A model generated the notes under the pieces. That model was not told the origin of the DNA and made no database searches. It worked only from the letters and a program-made list of their open reading frames with translations. The translations under genes and the position numbers were made by a program. DNA of 64,000 nucleotides, from the NCBI RefSeq assembly GCF_042453785.1, contig NC_091665.1, forward strand, positions 2,305,501 through 2,369,500, in the 5' to 3' direction. This document shows, in pieces, positions 54,953 to 64,000 of the stretch (position 1 is its first letter; every line of letters begins with the position of its first letter). Origin of the DNA: Malus domestica (Eukaryota; Streptophyta; Magnoliopsida; Rosales; Rosaceae).

Positions 54953-55978
54953 CGTGTGAAAGTGACATCAAGTAGAAAGTGTTTGGAATCCATCACACTA
55001 TCTAATATGCCTCGATGTGTTGGAGAGATTGTCGCCAATCCTCAGTAACAAACGAGACCACAAAGTAAAATCCACAAACTAAATCGATCTTATTAGAATT
55101 TAGAAGTACGGGGTACCAAATCAGGAAATGATAAAACATGGACCATTTTTTCATTCAACTAATTCGAATTAAGGTCTAATAAAGAATAAGTTGGTCTGCA
55201 AAATAATGACAAAATAATAATTCTAGCAATTAGTCATGCATAATAAAATAATAAGACAAAAAAATTATAATAATTCTAGCAATTAAACATAACCAAATGG
55301 TGAAAATACAGAATGGGGTCTGGCCTTTGCTGGCCTTCATGCGGCGATCATGCAAATAATGCAACTTCTGTTGTTTGAATTATTCACTATGAGAAGTGAT
55401 TTTTGTTTTTGTTTTGGGTTAAGGGGTACTTATGTTTTTTAACAAATACACACATAGCATTTCAAATCCGAAACCTCCTCTAGCTAAAGGGTACTTGAAG
55501 CCGAGAAAAACACTGAACAAAGAAAGTCATCAACTAAAATGATTACAAAAACAACTTGAGTCTTGGCAATCCTAGCAATATAAAAACCAAAAACAAAAAT
55601 TAACGAAGAGATGAACAAATTAAAGGAAAATAAATTAGACTAAATCCGAGTCCTAGCATCTTCTATAATTTTGTTTCTTCTTGTTTTTCTAGTTATTTAA
55701 TTAAATAAATTAGAGAAACATAACAACAACAAAAAGAGATGCATGCTGAAGGAGAAGCATAAAAATCACTACCCTATATATTATAACTACTTTGGTTGGT
55801 CCATGTGCATGTAACTGGAAATATAGTATTGAGGCATGAGGTTATGCTCTTGACAATAAAATGACAATAATTCTTGTGCAGAAATTTTTCAATGTGCCCA
55901 AACTATGAAATGGTACATCATATGGTGTTATACAAGTGGAGGGAAGTATTTTTTGTAAGTGTTTCTCCACTTAAATAA
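54953..55978. other. Anonymous intergenic sequence
   Basis: AT-rich flank of copia element 2. Nothing recognised. Confidence 0.45.
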
Positions 55979-56161
55979 TGAAACATAAATTTATGGCTTA
56001 ATTTTCATGTATTGCATAATTTGGTATATAAGTACATACAATCCTTGTTCTCAAAGGAAAACTAAACAGGACACAAGAGATATCCTTCCTAATAAAGGAC
56101 TCTATTATTTACACAATATTTACCTTCGTATTTCTAAAGATTACTCATGACAACACTCCCC

Positions 56162-57035
56162 TCAAGTTGGAGCATAGATGTCACACATGCCCAACTTGAC
56201 AAGTGAGTCACCAAAAATCCTACTACACACGACATGAGTGAGAATATCCGCACGTTGTTCTTCCGAGTTCACAAACAATATTGACACAATCTTCTTCTCA
56301 AGCTTTTCCTTAATGAAGTGCCGATCAACCTCCACATGCTTCATTACGTCATGTTGTACCGGGTTCTTTGCAATCTCTCGTGCCGACTTATTGTCACAAT
56401 ACAAATTTGTGGCCTCCTTTGGTTTTTGTTACAAAGACCCCAAAGCAACTTACGTAACCAAAGAACTTCACATACTCCATCATACCTCCAAATTCGGCCT
56501 CTGTAGAAGACCTAGACACCATCTTTTGTTTCTTGCTCCTCCAAGTAACTAAATTTCCACCAACGAACATAAAGTATCTAGAAGTAGAACGCCTATCAGT
56601 CACATCACCTACCCAATCAACATCAATAAACCCCTCATTTTTTAAATGACCGGAATTTTTATACAAAATTCCTTTTCCCAAGGCTGACTTTAAATAAGCT
56701 AAAATCCGCATAACAGCAACCATATGATCCACATTTGGTGAGTGCATAAATTGACTCACCACACTCACTGCATAGGCTATATCCGGACGAGTATGGGCTA
56801 AATAAATTAGTCTTCCTACCAATCTCTGATATCTGCCTTAATCTACTGGTTCCTGATCCGAATAAATTTCCAATTGATGTTTCTCCATAATAGGAGTATC
56901 CAGAGGTTTACACCCAAACATACGTGTTTCCTTTAACAAATCTAGAACATATTTCCATTGAGACAAGAAAATACCTTCGGATGAACAAGCAACCTCGACT
57001 ACGAGAAAATACTTTAAATCACCCAAACTCTCCAT
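56162..57035 (-). pseudogene. Copia 2 RNase H and RT C-terminus
   Basis: Frames 56838-57035, 56394-56822 and 56162-56404 give KYFLVVEVACSSEGIFLSQ, LIYLAHTRPDIAYAVSVVS, the RNase H start WVGDVTDRRSTSRYFMFVG with SRSSTEAEFGGM, and the end YCDNKSAREIAKNPVQHD. Frame changes lie near 56400 and 56830. Confidence 0.85.
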
Positions 57036-57818
57036 CTTAAACTCGACAACAAGGTTTTTTTTTTCAGTTTGACAATCTCATCTGAATCATCACCTGCTAT
57101 TGTCATATCATCCACATAAAAAATTAAGGCCGTTACTTTACCGTTTCTCCATTTCACAAATAGAGTATGATCAGAATGACTTTGATAATACCCATTTTTC
57201 CTCATGACTTGAGTGAATCTCCCAAACCATGCATGAGGTGACTGCTTAAGCCCATAAAGTGACTTCCACAATCGACACACTCCTGTTTTTTCTTACAATA
57301 TTTTATACTGGAGGAAAATCCATATACACTTCCTCCTCCAGATGTCCATGAAGAAAAACATTTTTTACATCAAACTGTTTCAATGGCCAGTCCAAATTTG
57401 CAGCTAATGAGATAAGAACTCGTACCGTATTCATCTTAACTACCAAAGAAAAAGTTTCCTGAGAATCGACATTATACGTTTGAGTATATCCTTTTGCTAC
57501 CAACCTTGCTTTGTACCTGTTGAGTAATCCGTCAGCCTTGTATTTAACTGTAAAAACCCATTGGAACCCAATTGGTTTTTTTCCTTTCAGCAACTTCACT
57601 ACTTCCCATGTATTATTTTTCTGTAGTGCCCTCATCTCTTCATCCATTGCTTCAGCCCATTCTTGATTCTTCAAAGCATCATCTACTTGAGTTGGTACTT
57701 GAATTGACTCCACATTGTTCACCCAAGCTTGACGTTCGGGTGAAATTTTTTTACATGACACATAATTGGCTACTGGATACTTCACTTTTCCTTCCAAAGA
57801 AAACCTATCAGGGGGCAC
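57014..57818 (-). pseudogene. Copia 2 reverse transcriptase
   Basis: 57303-57818 encodes the RT N-terminus ([74 protein letters not shown]). 57014-57280 holds KSLYGLKQSPHAWFGRF and the active site YVDDMTIAG. A frame break separates them at about 57290. Confidence 0.88.
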
Positions 57819-58097
57819 ACCAAGATTTTTGCCTTAGTGGCAACTTATATGTACTTATAACATCATTGGTTACATGAGCATCAATTGTACTTACCTCAGG
57901 GATATTCAGGGAAGACGTATTGGATGATAGCATTATCGAGCTAAAGAGAGGGAAAGCAACTTTGGCACAAGTCTCGGGGCTGCTAGCTTTGGCAGCAGCT
58001 GACTGAACGCTAGCACAGGGACTCGCGAAATTCTCTTATTCGAAAATCAATGGCTGAACCCCTGTAGCAGTCTCAGCAAGAAGGGACCGAGGCTCTG

Positions 58098-59118
58098 TTA
58101 CATTAATCGGCATGGCACTGTCATTATCACGGTGCACTCCCCCTGAAGCAAGTAGTCTTGTACATCCAACCACCCAAAAACACCATCAAGATCACAAATA
58201 CGAGCATTCTCCCCCTTGTGATCAAAAGGTGATGATGCTGGAGGATAAAAATATTTCGATTTAGAAAAAGTCACATCCGTGGTGGCCTGCATGTAGCAGG
58301 TTTCAGGGTGATAACACTTATAACCTTTTTGTTGGGATGCAAATCCAACAAAGACACACCAAAGAGCACAGGGATCCAATTTACTACGATGAATCTTGTG
58401 GATATAAACATAAGCAACACATCTAAACACCCGAGGAGTAAGAGTGTTGGTAGAGATAACAGGAACATGTTCTGTCAATACTTGGAGTGGAGTACGGAAT
58501 TCTACATCCCGTGATGGCATGCAATTAATTACATACACTGCATAGGCGACCGTGTCCAGCCAAAAACTCTTAGGTATGGACGCACCAATAAGCAATGCAT
58601 GAGTAGTTTCCAAAATATGACGATTTTTTCTCTTAGCAACCCCATTTTGTTATGGGGTATGAGGACAAGTTGTCTCATGGAGGATTCCTTGATTACAGAA
58701 AAAAAAAAAAAGATAGCTCAGAGTTAACATATTCACCCTCGTTATCAAAATGGATAACTTTAATAATAGAGGAATATTGTATAGCCACCATCCGAGAAAA
58801 AGACTGAATAATCATACTAACATCACTTTTATGTTTCAACACATATACTCATGTCATACGAGTGCAATCATCAACAAACGTAACAAACCACTTAACCCCT
58901 GAAATGGTATTAATGGGTGAAGACCCCCAAACATCTGAATGCACAAGCTCAAATGGAAACAATCTTTTATTCATACTAGGAGAAAACGAAGCACGATGGC
59001 TCTTAGCAACAATACATACTTCACAATGTAAGTTTGAATCTTTTATTTCATGAAACAAACTAGGCAACATACGCCTTAAATAACCAAAAGAAGCATGTCC
59101 TAATCGATGATGCAACAA
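58098..59118 (-). pseudogene. Copia 2 integrase
   Basis: 58849-59118 has the zinc-binding end (LHHRLGHASFGYL and CEVCIVAKSHR) and the first catalytic Asp in VHSDVWG. 58098-58613 has the C-terminal part (IPKSFWLDTVAYAVYVINCM, TPLQVLTE, CVFVGFASQQKGYKCYHPET). The second Asp and the Glu region between them (58614-58848) are crossed by stops. Confidence 0.85.
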
Positions 59119-59247
59119 CTAAACTTCTTGCAGATTACTAGTACGGGATGCTCAAACTGCATTAATTATACCAGGAACAACGTCATCCACATAATACAAC
59201 CCCTCTCTCTTAATGCCACGCCCAATTATCTCCTTGGTCTGAATATC

Positions 59248-59532
59248 CTAAAGTAAACAAAAAAACGGATACATAAGTATAACACAATCCAATTGCTCAA
59301 TAACTTGAGGAATAGCTAATAAATGATGAGAAAATGACGGAACAAGCAAGCAGTGGTGAAGAGAGAGAGACAGCGTGAGGTCCACTGTGCCGGCCCCAAT
59401 CACCATGATAATGGTGCCATTCGTCGTTGCAACACACTTTTGATGAGTTGTTGTCATACACGTAAATAAATTTTTATCGAATGTCATATGATCAGTTGCA
59501 CCAAAGTACAATCCAATCTGTATGGTGCTCAA
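59248..59532 (-). pseudogene. Copia 2 protease remnant
   Basis: The sequence YFGATDHMTFDKNLFTCM lines up with the copia protease motif DSGATDHMT, but the catalytic Asp-Ser is replaced by Tyr-Phe. The remaining fold segment (HHCLLVPSFSHHLLAI) is recognisable. Inactive. Confidence 0.7.
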
Positions 59533-61540
59533 TACTAGAGGCTAAAAGAACACGTCCAACAGTACCTGTATTGGACGAGGATTACCTAGGATTGGTCCTA
59601 GTCAACTAAGTTTGACTTGGATCCCCTTAAGTCTGCACGACATCCTTGTTACCAAGTGTTGCAGCGGCTACGAATGCACGACTTCCACTAGCTCCATTAG
59701 CAGCTCACTCATTTGCATGCAATTTTTTCTTTAATTCTGGGAACCATTCAGGTACGCCATATTTTTGAAAACATGTATCCGGCTTATGGGCCACATAGCC
59801 AAGGCCGGCTGTGTTCTATTAGGAATCCATAGGTGGTTGAATCCTGATACAAGAACGAGTTTCGGCAGGATAAGAATGTAGAAGTTTGGATTGAATGCGG
59901 CTTGATAAGGGGGTTGATTTCAAAGTCCTAGTAAGAGTCAGACTGGCTGGGATAGGTTAGATCAGGGGGTTGACTACTATAAATAGAGGGAGGATGACAT
60001 CATTAAAGCCCTCTCCAACTCAGCACACAAACTACCATGCGCAAACCCTCGCTTTCACGAAACCTCTCAACAACCTTGAGATTTTTATTTTCTTCTTTCG
60101 CTGACACATCTTCAGTTTGGATAAACAGCACTGTGAAGGCAACCAGTGAACATCTTCAGTTTGGATAAACAGAACTGTTGCCGTAGAATCAACCAACCGC
60201 GGAGCACCTTCAGTTTGGATAAACAGCACTGTGTCGAGGCCGACTGGTTATTTATCCAAGTCTCGGTCAAGAAGGATTTTGGAGTCCTTATTGGCAGAGG
60301 TCATCTCATTAGCCTTCTCGGCGAAGTGAGGTGTTACGAATTACTAGGCTCGGCACATTGAATGCTTAGTTGTTTTATGATTGGATACTCACAAGTAGGC
60401 TTTAGAGTTCGGCACTCTGACGGCCGAACCACGTTTACCATCAAGACATATATCTTTTTTGAGTATATGTGCCCCTATACTCTGGTGTTGATTCGACGTG
60501 CTTATACTCTTACGAATATAATCACTGTGACCAAATCCAGTGTCGATGATTTGTGAACTTCGCAGAACTAATAGCCTTGTTTTCAGGCTCTAGAACCCGT
60601 AGGCCGAGAGTGTTCCTTCCTCGGCCCCAGTCGCAAGATCGAGAAGTCAGCCGCACGCTCAATGCTACATTAACACATTTTACTCCTCGGCTGACGAGTT
60701 ACCACTCCCAGCATACAACCGAATGACGTAGTTAGCTCATTAGTTACTCGGCCTACGCGCCATGTAGGCTTGGTAGTTTTTAGGGTCAACATTTCCGTAT
60801 GACGGGTTTGCCTATAGAAAGTACACTTCAAATCATCTTTATTTTCTCGAGTAAATGGGCGAGAATTTGTTGATGATGACAAACTATATAACTGGCCAGA
60901 CGATGGTGGTCGTGACACCATAGCCACAAGGGGTGTTCCTCCTTGATTCCCAACAGCACTGCCTCCCATCATAGTAGCATGGTGTTGTGCTTCCTGCCTA
61001 ACAACAAAAAAACACTTCCTCGATGGATGGTAATGGTTGAGTTCTCAAAATATCACTTTGTACATTATCAAATATATCATCAAGTCCTGCTAGAAAAGCA
61101 TACACACGGTCCAGTTAGATTTCTTCTCGAAGTGTCTTCAAGTCAATAACACATTTCATCTTGATTGGTCTCCTTTGATCCAGTTCTTGCCAGACAACTT
61201 TGAGATCGGCATAATATACACCAATAGGCCGTCCTTATTGTCGAAGTCGGAATGACTTTACCTTCAACTCATAAATCTAAGAGATATCAGACCCATCATA
61301 ATAAGTTCGAGCAACTTCTTCCCATACTTCTTTAGCGGTACAAAGATGGATGAAAAACCCCATGATGGTAGGATCCATGGAATTAATCAACCACCATTTC
61401 GCAATTGCATTTCCAGTCTCCCAAGTTTCATACTTGGCACTGTCTTCCTTAGGCTTCTTAATGCTCCCTATCACGAACCCTTTCTTACCCAGCGATATGC
61501 ATTTCCAGTACTTTGGACCAAAGAGGATAATTTGATCCAT
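59533..61540 (-). pseudogene. Copia 2 gag (split by solo LTR)
   Basis: The N-terminus at 61277-61540 has KYWKCISLGKKGFVIGSIKK and WETGNAIAKWWLINSMDPTI, typical of copia gag. A zinc-knuckle remnant KCTFYRQTRHTEM (second Cys and a Gly lost) ends at the insertion point near 60800. The frame resumes beyond the solo LTR as DTCFQKYGVPEWFPELK-like sequence near 59720-59780. Confidence 0.75.
59781..60791. mobile_element. Solo LTR (about 1 kb) inside copia 2 gag
   Basis: One edge is TGTTGACCCTAAAAACTACC on the minus strand (60791). The other is near 59781, where the gag reading resumes. The edges carry GGAAA and GGATA, an imperfect 5-bp duplication. A three-fold repeat of CTTCAGTTTGGATAAACAG lies at 60110-60225. 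A fragment of the same LTR family is at 43562-43718. Confidence 0.65.
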
Positions 61541-61998
61541 TGAGTTTTACAGTACTTGGTACATTTAAAGCATCACTCTAAATTACAATCGAACTCAAAA
61601 TTGAGTTGTTGGCCGAGCCATGCAACCCACCCTCCAATTTTAGGCCTAATCCTTCTGTAACACCTGCAATGGATCACACACCGTTACACCCGTAGAGCAC
61701 GATAGGCAATACTCTTGCAGCTTTCGGTTTGCTGCAACGAACGCAACAAGAACACGAATCTGCAGTTTGAACACGCAGCAGCCGTAGCACGGTAGAATTT
61801 TTTAGGGTTACGATTAGGCTCCAATGCCAAATAGAAATTTACGGCTTGATTTTCATGTATTGCATAATTTGGTATATAAGTACATACAATCCTTGTTCTC
61901 AAAGGAAAACTAAAATCAACACAAGATATATCCTTCCCAATAAAGGACTCTAATATTTACATTCCTATTTTGGAAAGATTACTCACGACAACAAATAA

Positions 61999-62903
61999 CA
62001 TATAACGTATGTATCTATTTTGAACACACTGAAAATCTTTCATTCTCGTGATAGCAATCAACTTCTTGTAAAGTAGTTAAGGAACAACCATTTTATAGAT
62101 ATATACCATTATCAATGTAATTAGTTATTGTTTGGTCAGAGCAGAATGGAATCATCATTCAGTTTTCTATACATTTTTTTTATTTTTTATAATATCAAAG
62201 ATACTCCTTTTCCATGCTTACAAGTGTGGCATATTGTTGCAAGAAAAATATGTGCCTACCTACCTACCTCCAAACATAATAATTATATTATTTCAAGTTA
62301 CTTAAAAAACAAACTTCATGAACTTTCAAGCCACTCTCAAGCAATTTCCTTCTTTTATTTCATAAGAAGAAGCCAACAATATCTTCCATATTCTAGGGTC
62401 AAATACTTGTGAAATCAACGGCAGGAACACACATTCAGCAAAGCACGATGGGATATTTGTGCTTGGTTGCTTGACATGCTCAATACTTTCGACATGCGCC
62501 CTTACATATGTTATAGACTCGTCTGACAATGGATATTCTCAACACTATCATCTCATTTTCTGGAATTTCTAGCATGGTTCAAATTCCCAGTTCACAAAAT
62601 CTTTTTACAAATTTTCATCCAGTGAGGCGTGCAGAACTGAGAGAAAGCGTTGTGAAGATGTGGAGAGAGAGAAAGTGAAGCGTAAAGGATTAATAACCTT
62701 TTTTTCTTTAGTTTTTCATTTTTTTTAAACAGGATTTTACACAAAAAGGCACGAAATTATTATAAGTTCCATTAATTAACTGAAAAGATATACCAACTCT
62801 CCCAAAATCTTCAAGAATATACACACCACAAGCTACGGTATTCTACAATATCTCAAAAGCATATTTTTATTTGAGACGTAATTACACAAACACTTAATTA
62901 ATA
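61999..62903. other. Anonymous intergenic sequence
   Basis: No gene or repeat recognised. Open frames such as 62326-62529 (minus) show no known motif. Confidence 0.4.
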
Positions 62904-63008
62904 TTAATCTCCATGCTGTATTGTATCTAGAAGGTGCAAATCGTCATTCAATCCCGCCTCTTGTTCTTCTTGAGCAGGATGAACGACCAGCATCCACTGC
63001 TCTTGCGC
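62904..63008 (-). CDS. Possible terminal exon of an unknown gene
   Basis: After a plausible acceptor (TTGCAG at 63009 onward) the minus strand reads AQEQWMLVVHPAQEEQEAGL then NDDLHLLDTIQHGD and a stop (35 codons). Composition is protein-like, and surrounding frames are not. The upstream exon is not identified, and the family is not recognised. It may be spurious. Confidence 0.2.
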   Translation of the reverse strand, partial: AQEQWMLVVHPAQEEQEAGLNDDLHLLDTIQHGD

Positions 63009-63149
63009 CTGCAACCATGCAACCAGAAACACAATTATATAAAACAAATAGACTTGGGACAAAAAATTAGGATTTAGTTAAATATTCTGTGTTGCGTTGA
63101 ACTAAATATTGAAAGTGATGTGTGTACAGTTTCACTCATTCGATGATTT

Positions 63150-63310
63150 GAACCGACGTGTTCTAAAAATCGGCCTAGGCGGCACCTAGGCGCTAGGCGG
63201 TGGAGCGCCGCCGGGATTTATGCCAAAGCGTTCATCAAATCGAGTATAGTAAGCCGCCTAGGCGCTATCTAGGCGGTGGTAGGCGGCGGTCTAGGCAGCC
63301 TCGTAAGAAC
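63150..63310. repeat. GC-rich CCTAGGCGG repeat
   Basis: Words of the type CGGCCTAGGCGGC, CTAGGCGCTAGGCGG and GCCTAGGCGCTATCTAGGCG recur in both orientations within 160 bp, in sharp contrast with the AT-rich flanks. GTAGGCGGTGGAAAC near 63586 recalls it. It belongs to a repeat found elsewhere in plant genomes, but the class is unknown to me. Confidence 0.6.
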
Positions 63311-64000
63311 CTCGGCGATTTTCCATCTCACTGCGATCTGACAAGAAGAGAGAAAGGGGACTGGAAATTTTGGCGATACATACAAACCCCATTGATCGTT
63401 CAAAGAATCCACCTCAGATTTCTTCTGCTGCTTGACCAGCGGGCCAAGTTGATGTTGTTTGATCGTTCTGGATTTTGGGATGAAAGTTGAGGGTTAGCGG
63501 GGAAGAGATCTGATGATAGGAAATGCCTCTTGATTCTAAAACAGAGAGGAGAGCAAGCAGCTTCTCTTTGTTGAAAAAAAAAAGTGTAGGCGGTGGAAAC
63601 AAGGCGTTGGGCGATGGAAACGAGGGTTTGAATGCGGAATTGGAAACGAGGCTGGCTTTCCATAAAGACTTTTTATATTAACATTCCACAAAATATTAAA
63701 TGTATCTCATATTAAAATTTAATATTAATGACTTATTTACTCTACTATGTAATGAAAATTTTAACCTTATTAGATTTAAATAATAATAAAAAATTTATAA
63801 ATACACTACAAATCTCTTTTAACGTATTATTTATTTATTTCAACTATCAAAGTCTCTATCATTCTCCATTGTTGAATAAAACCCTAAGCAATGAAACTAT
63901 AAACATGTTGATTGAGAAAAATTATTTTTGACAAATGGAACACGAAATCAGTGTTTCGAAAGTTTTGAAATCATTATTATTGTTATTGAAAATTGTTCAA
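63311..64000. other. Window end, no gene assigned
   Basis: Frames at 63200-63490 (plus) and 63400-63663 (minus) overlap the GC-rich repeat or low-complexity DNA and show no motif. The last 350 bp are very AT-rich. Confidence 0.4.

Larger units (their letters stand above)
55979..61993 (-). mobile_element. Ty1/copia retrotransposon 2 (degenerate)
   Basis: The LTRs are 55979-56155 (3') and about 61825-61993 (5'), both ending ..GACAACA on the plus strand and sharing TTCATGTATTGCATAATTTG. A 5-bp duplication AATAA lies at 55974-55978 and 61994-61998. A polypurine tract on the minus strand (AACTTGAGGGGAG) abuts the left LTR, and a worn primer-binding site (TGGCATTGGAGCC) abuts the right. Gag, protease, integrase, RT and RNase H run leftward. 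A solo LTR (about 59781-60791) interrupts gag. Frameshifts and stops are numerous. Confidence 0.9.

Noticed and set aside
59970..60000. Plus-strand promoter (CTATAAATAGAGGG) of an unknown gene
   Set aside because: It lies inside a solo LTR; the orientation of the LTR is not certain and no gene follows.
1..64000. tRNA genes
   Set aside because: I found no full cloverleaf; only SINE-like tRNA traces at about 29797 and 5080. A tRNA search program would settle this.

Overview
This is a plant nuclear sequence. The genes have short exons with GT-AG introns, and most of the window is transposable elements of families known only from plants: Ty1/copia, Tat-lineage Ty3/gypsy with a second RNase H, a LINE with a CCHC ORF1, PIF/Harbinger, hAT and Mutator MITEs, and a Cassandra-type 5S-bearing repeat. 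The style of the repeats and the dioxygenase proteins recall Rosaceae (Maleae, apple or pear). That assignment is an impression from recognition; no search was run.

Only two ordinary cellular genes look complete. Both are four-exon 2-oxoglutarate/Fe(II) dioxygenases with identical intron phases (0, 2, 0). One is on the minus strand (1543-6955, 346 aa) and one is on the plus strand (49202-52129, 345 aa). A third copy is reduced to a mutated first exon (42973-43216). A short FBD-type F-box remnant lies at 740-1020.

Layout: 1-640 is the 3' end of a copia element. 740-1216 is the FBD remnant. 1543-7082 is dioxygenase gene 1, whose intron 3 holds an AT-rich TIR repeat and a 1,034-bp foldback Mutator-type MITE. 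7363-16560 and 16577-29600 are two tandem copies of one ancestral segment, each enlarged by insertions. Copy A holds a copia element (7925-15864), itself interrupted by a solo LTR (9317-9883) and a non-coding LTR element (11234-15136), plus a 145-bp MITE. Copy B holds an 11.8-kb Tat gypsy element (17511-29309). 30891-37569 is a degenerate LINE. 37680-42660 is mixed repeat debris: a minisatellite, a MITE, a 5S-bearing LTR, and a gypsy relic split by a hAT MITE. 42860-43283 is the dioxygenase exon-1 pseudogene. About 43759-48105 is a two-gene PIF/Harbinger transposon. 48250-48453 is a Mutator MITE just upstream of gene 2. 49202-52129 is dioxygenase gene 2. 52496-53380 is a retroposed 885-bp insert. 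53394-55978 is mostly featureless apart from one MITE. 55979-61993 is a second copia element, split by a solo LTR. 62000-64000 is mostly anonymous sequence with a GC-rich repeat.

The genes do not form an operon or pathway. Their link is descent: one dioxygenase family duplicated in inverted orientation, then spread apart by repeated transposition. No clearly new biological system is visible. The strongest unusual points are the foldback MITE with a roughly 600-bp purine/pyrimidine tract inside a gene intron, the natural pre-insertion sites preserved by the tandem duplication, the antisense spliced reading unit in the Tat element, and the 885-bp retroposed sequence of unknown source.
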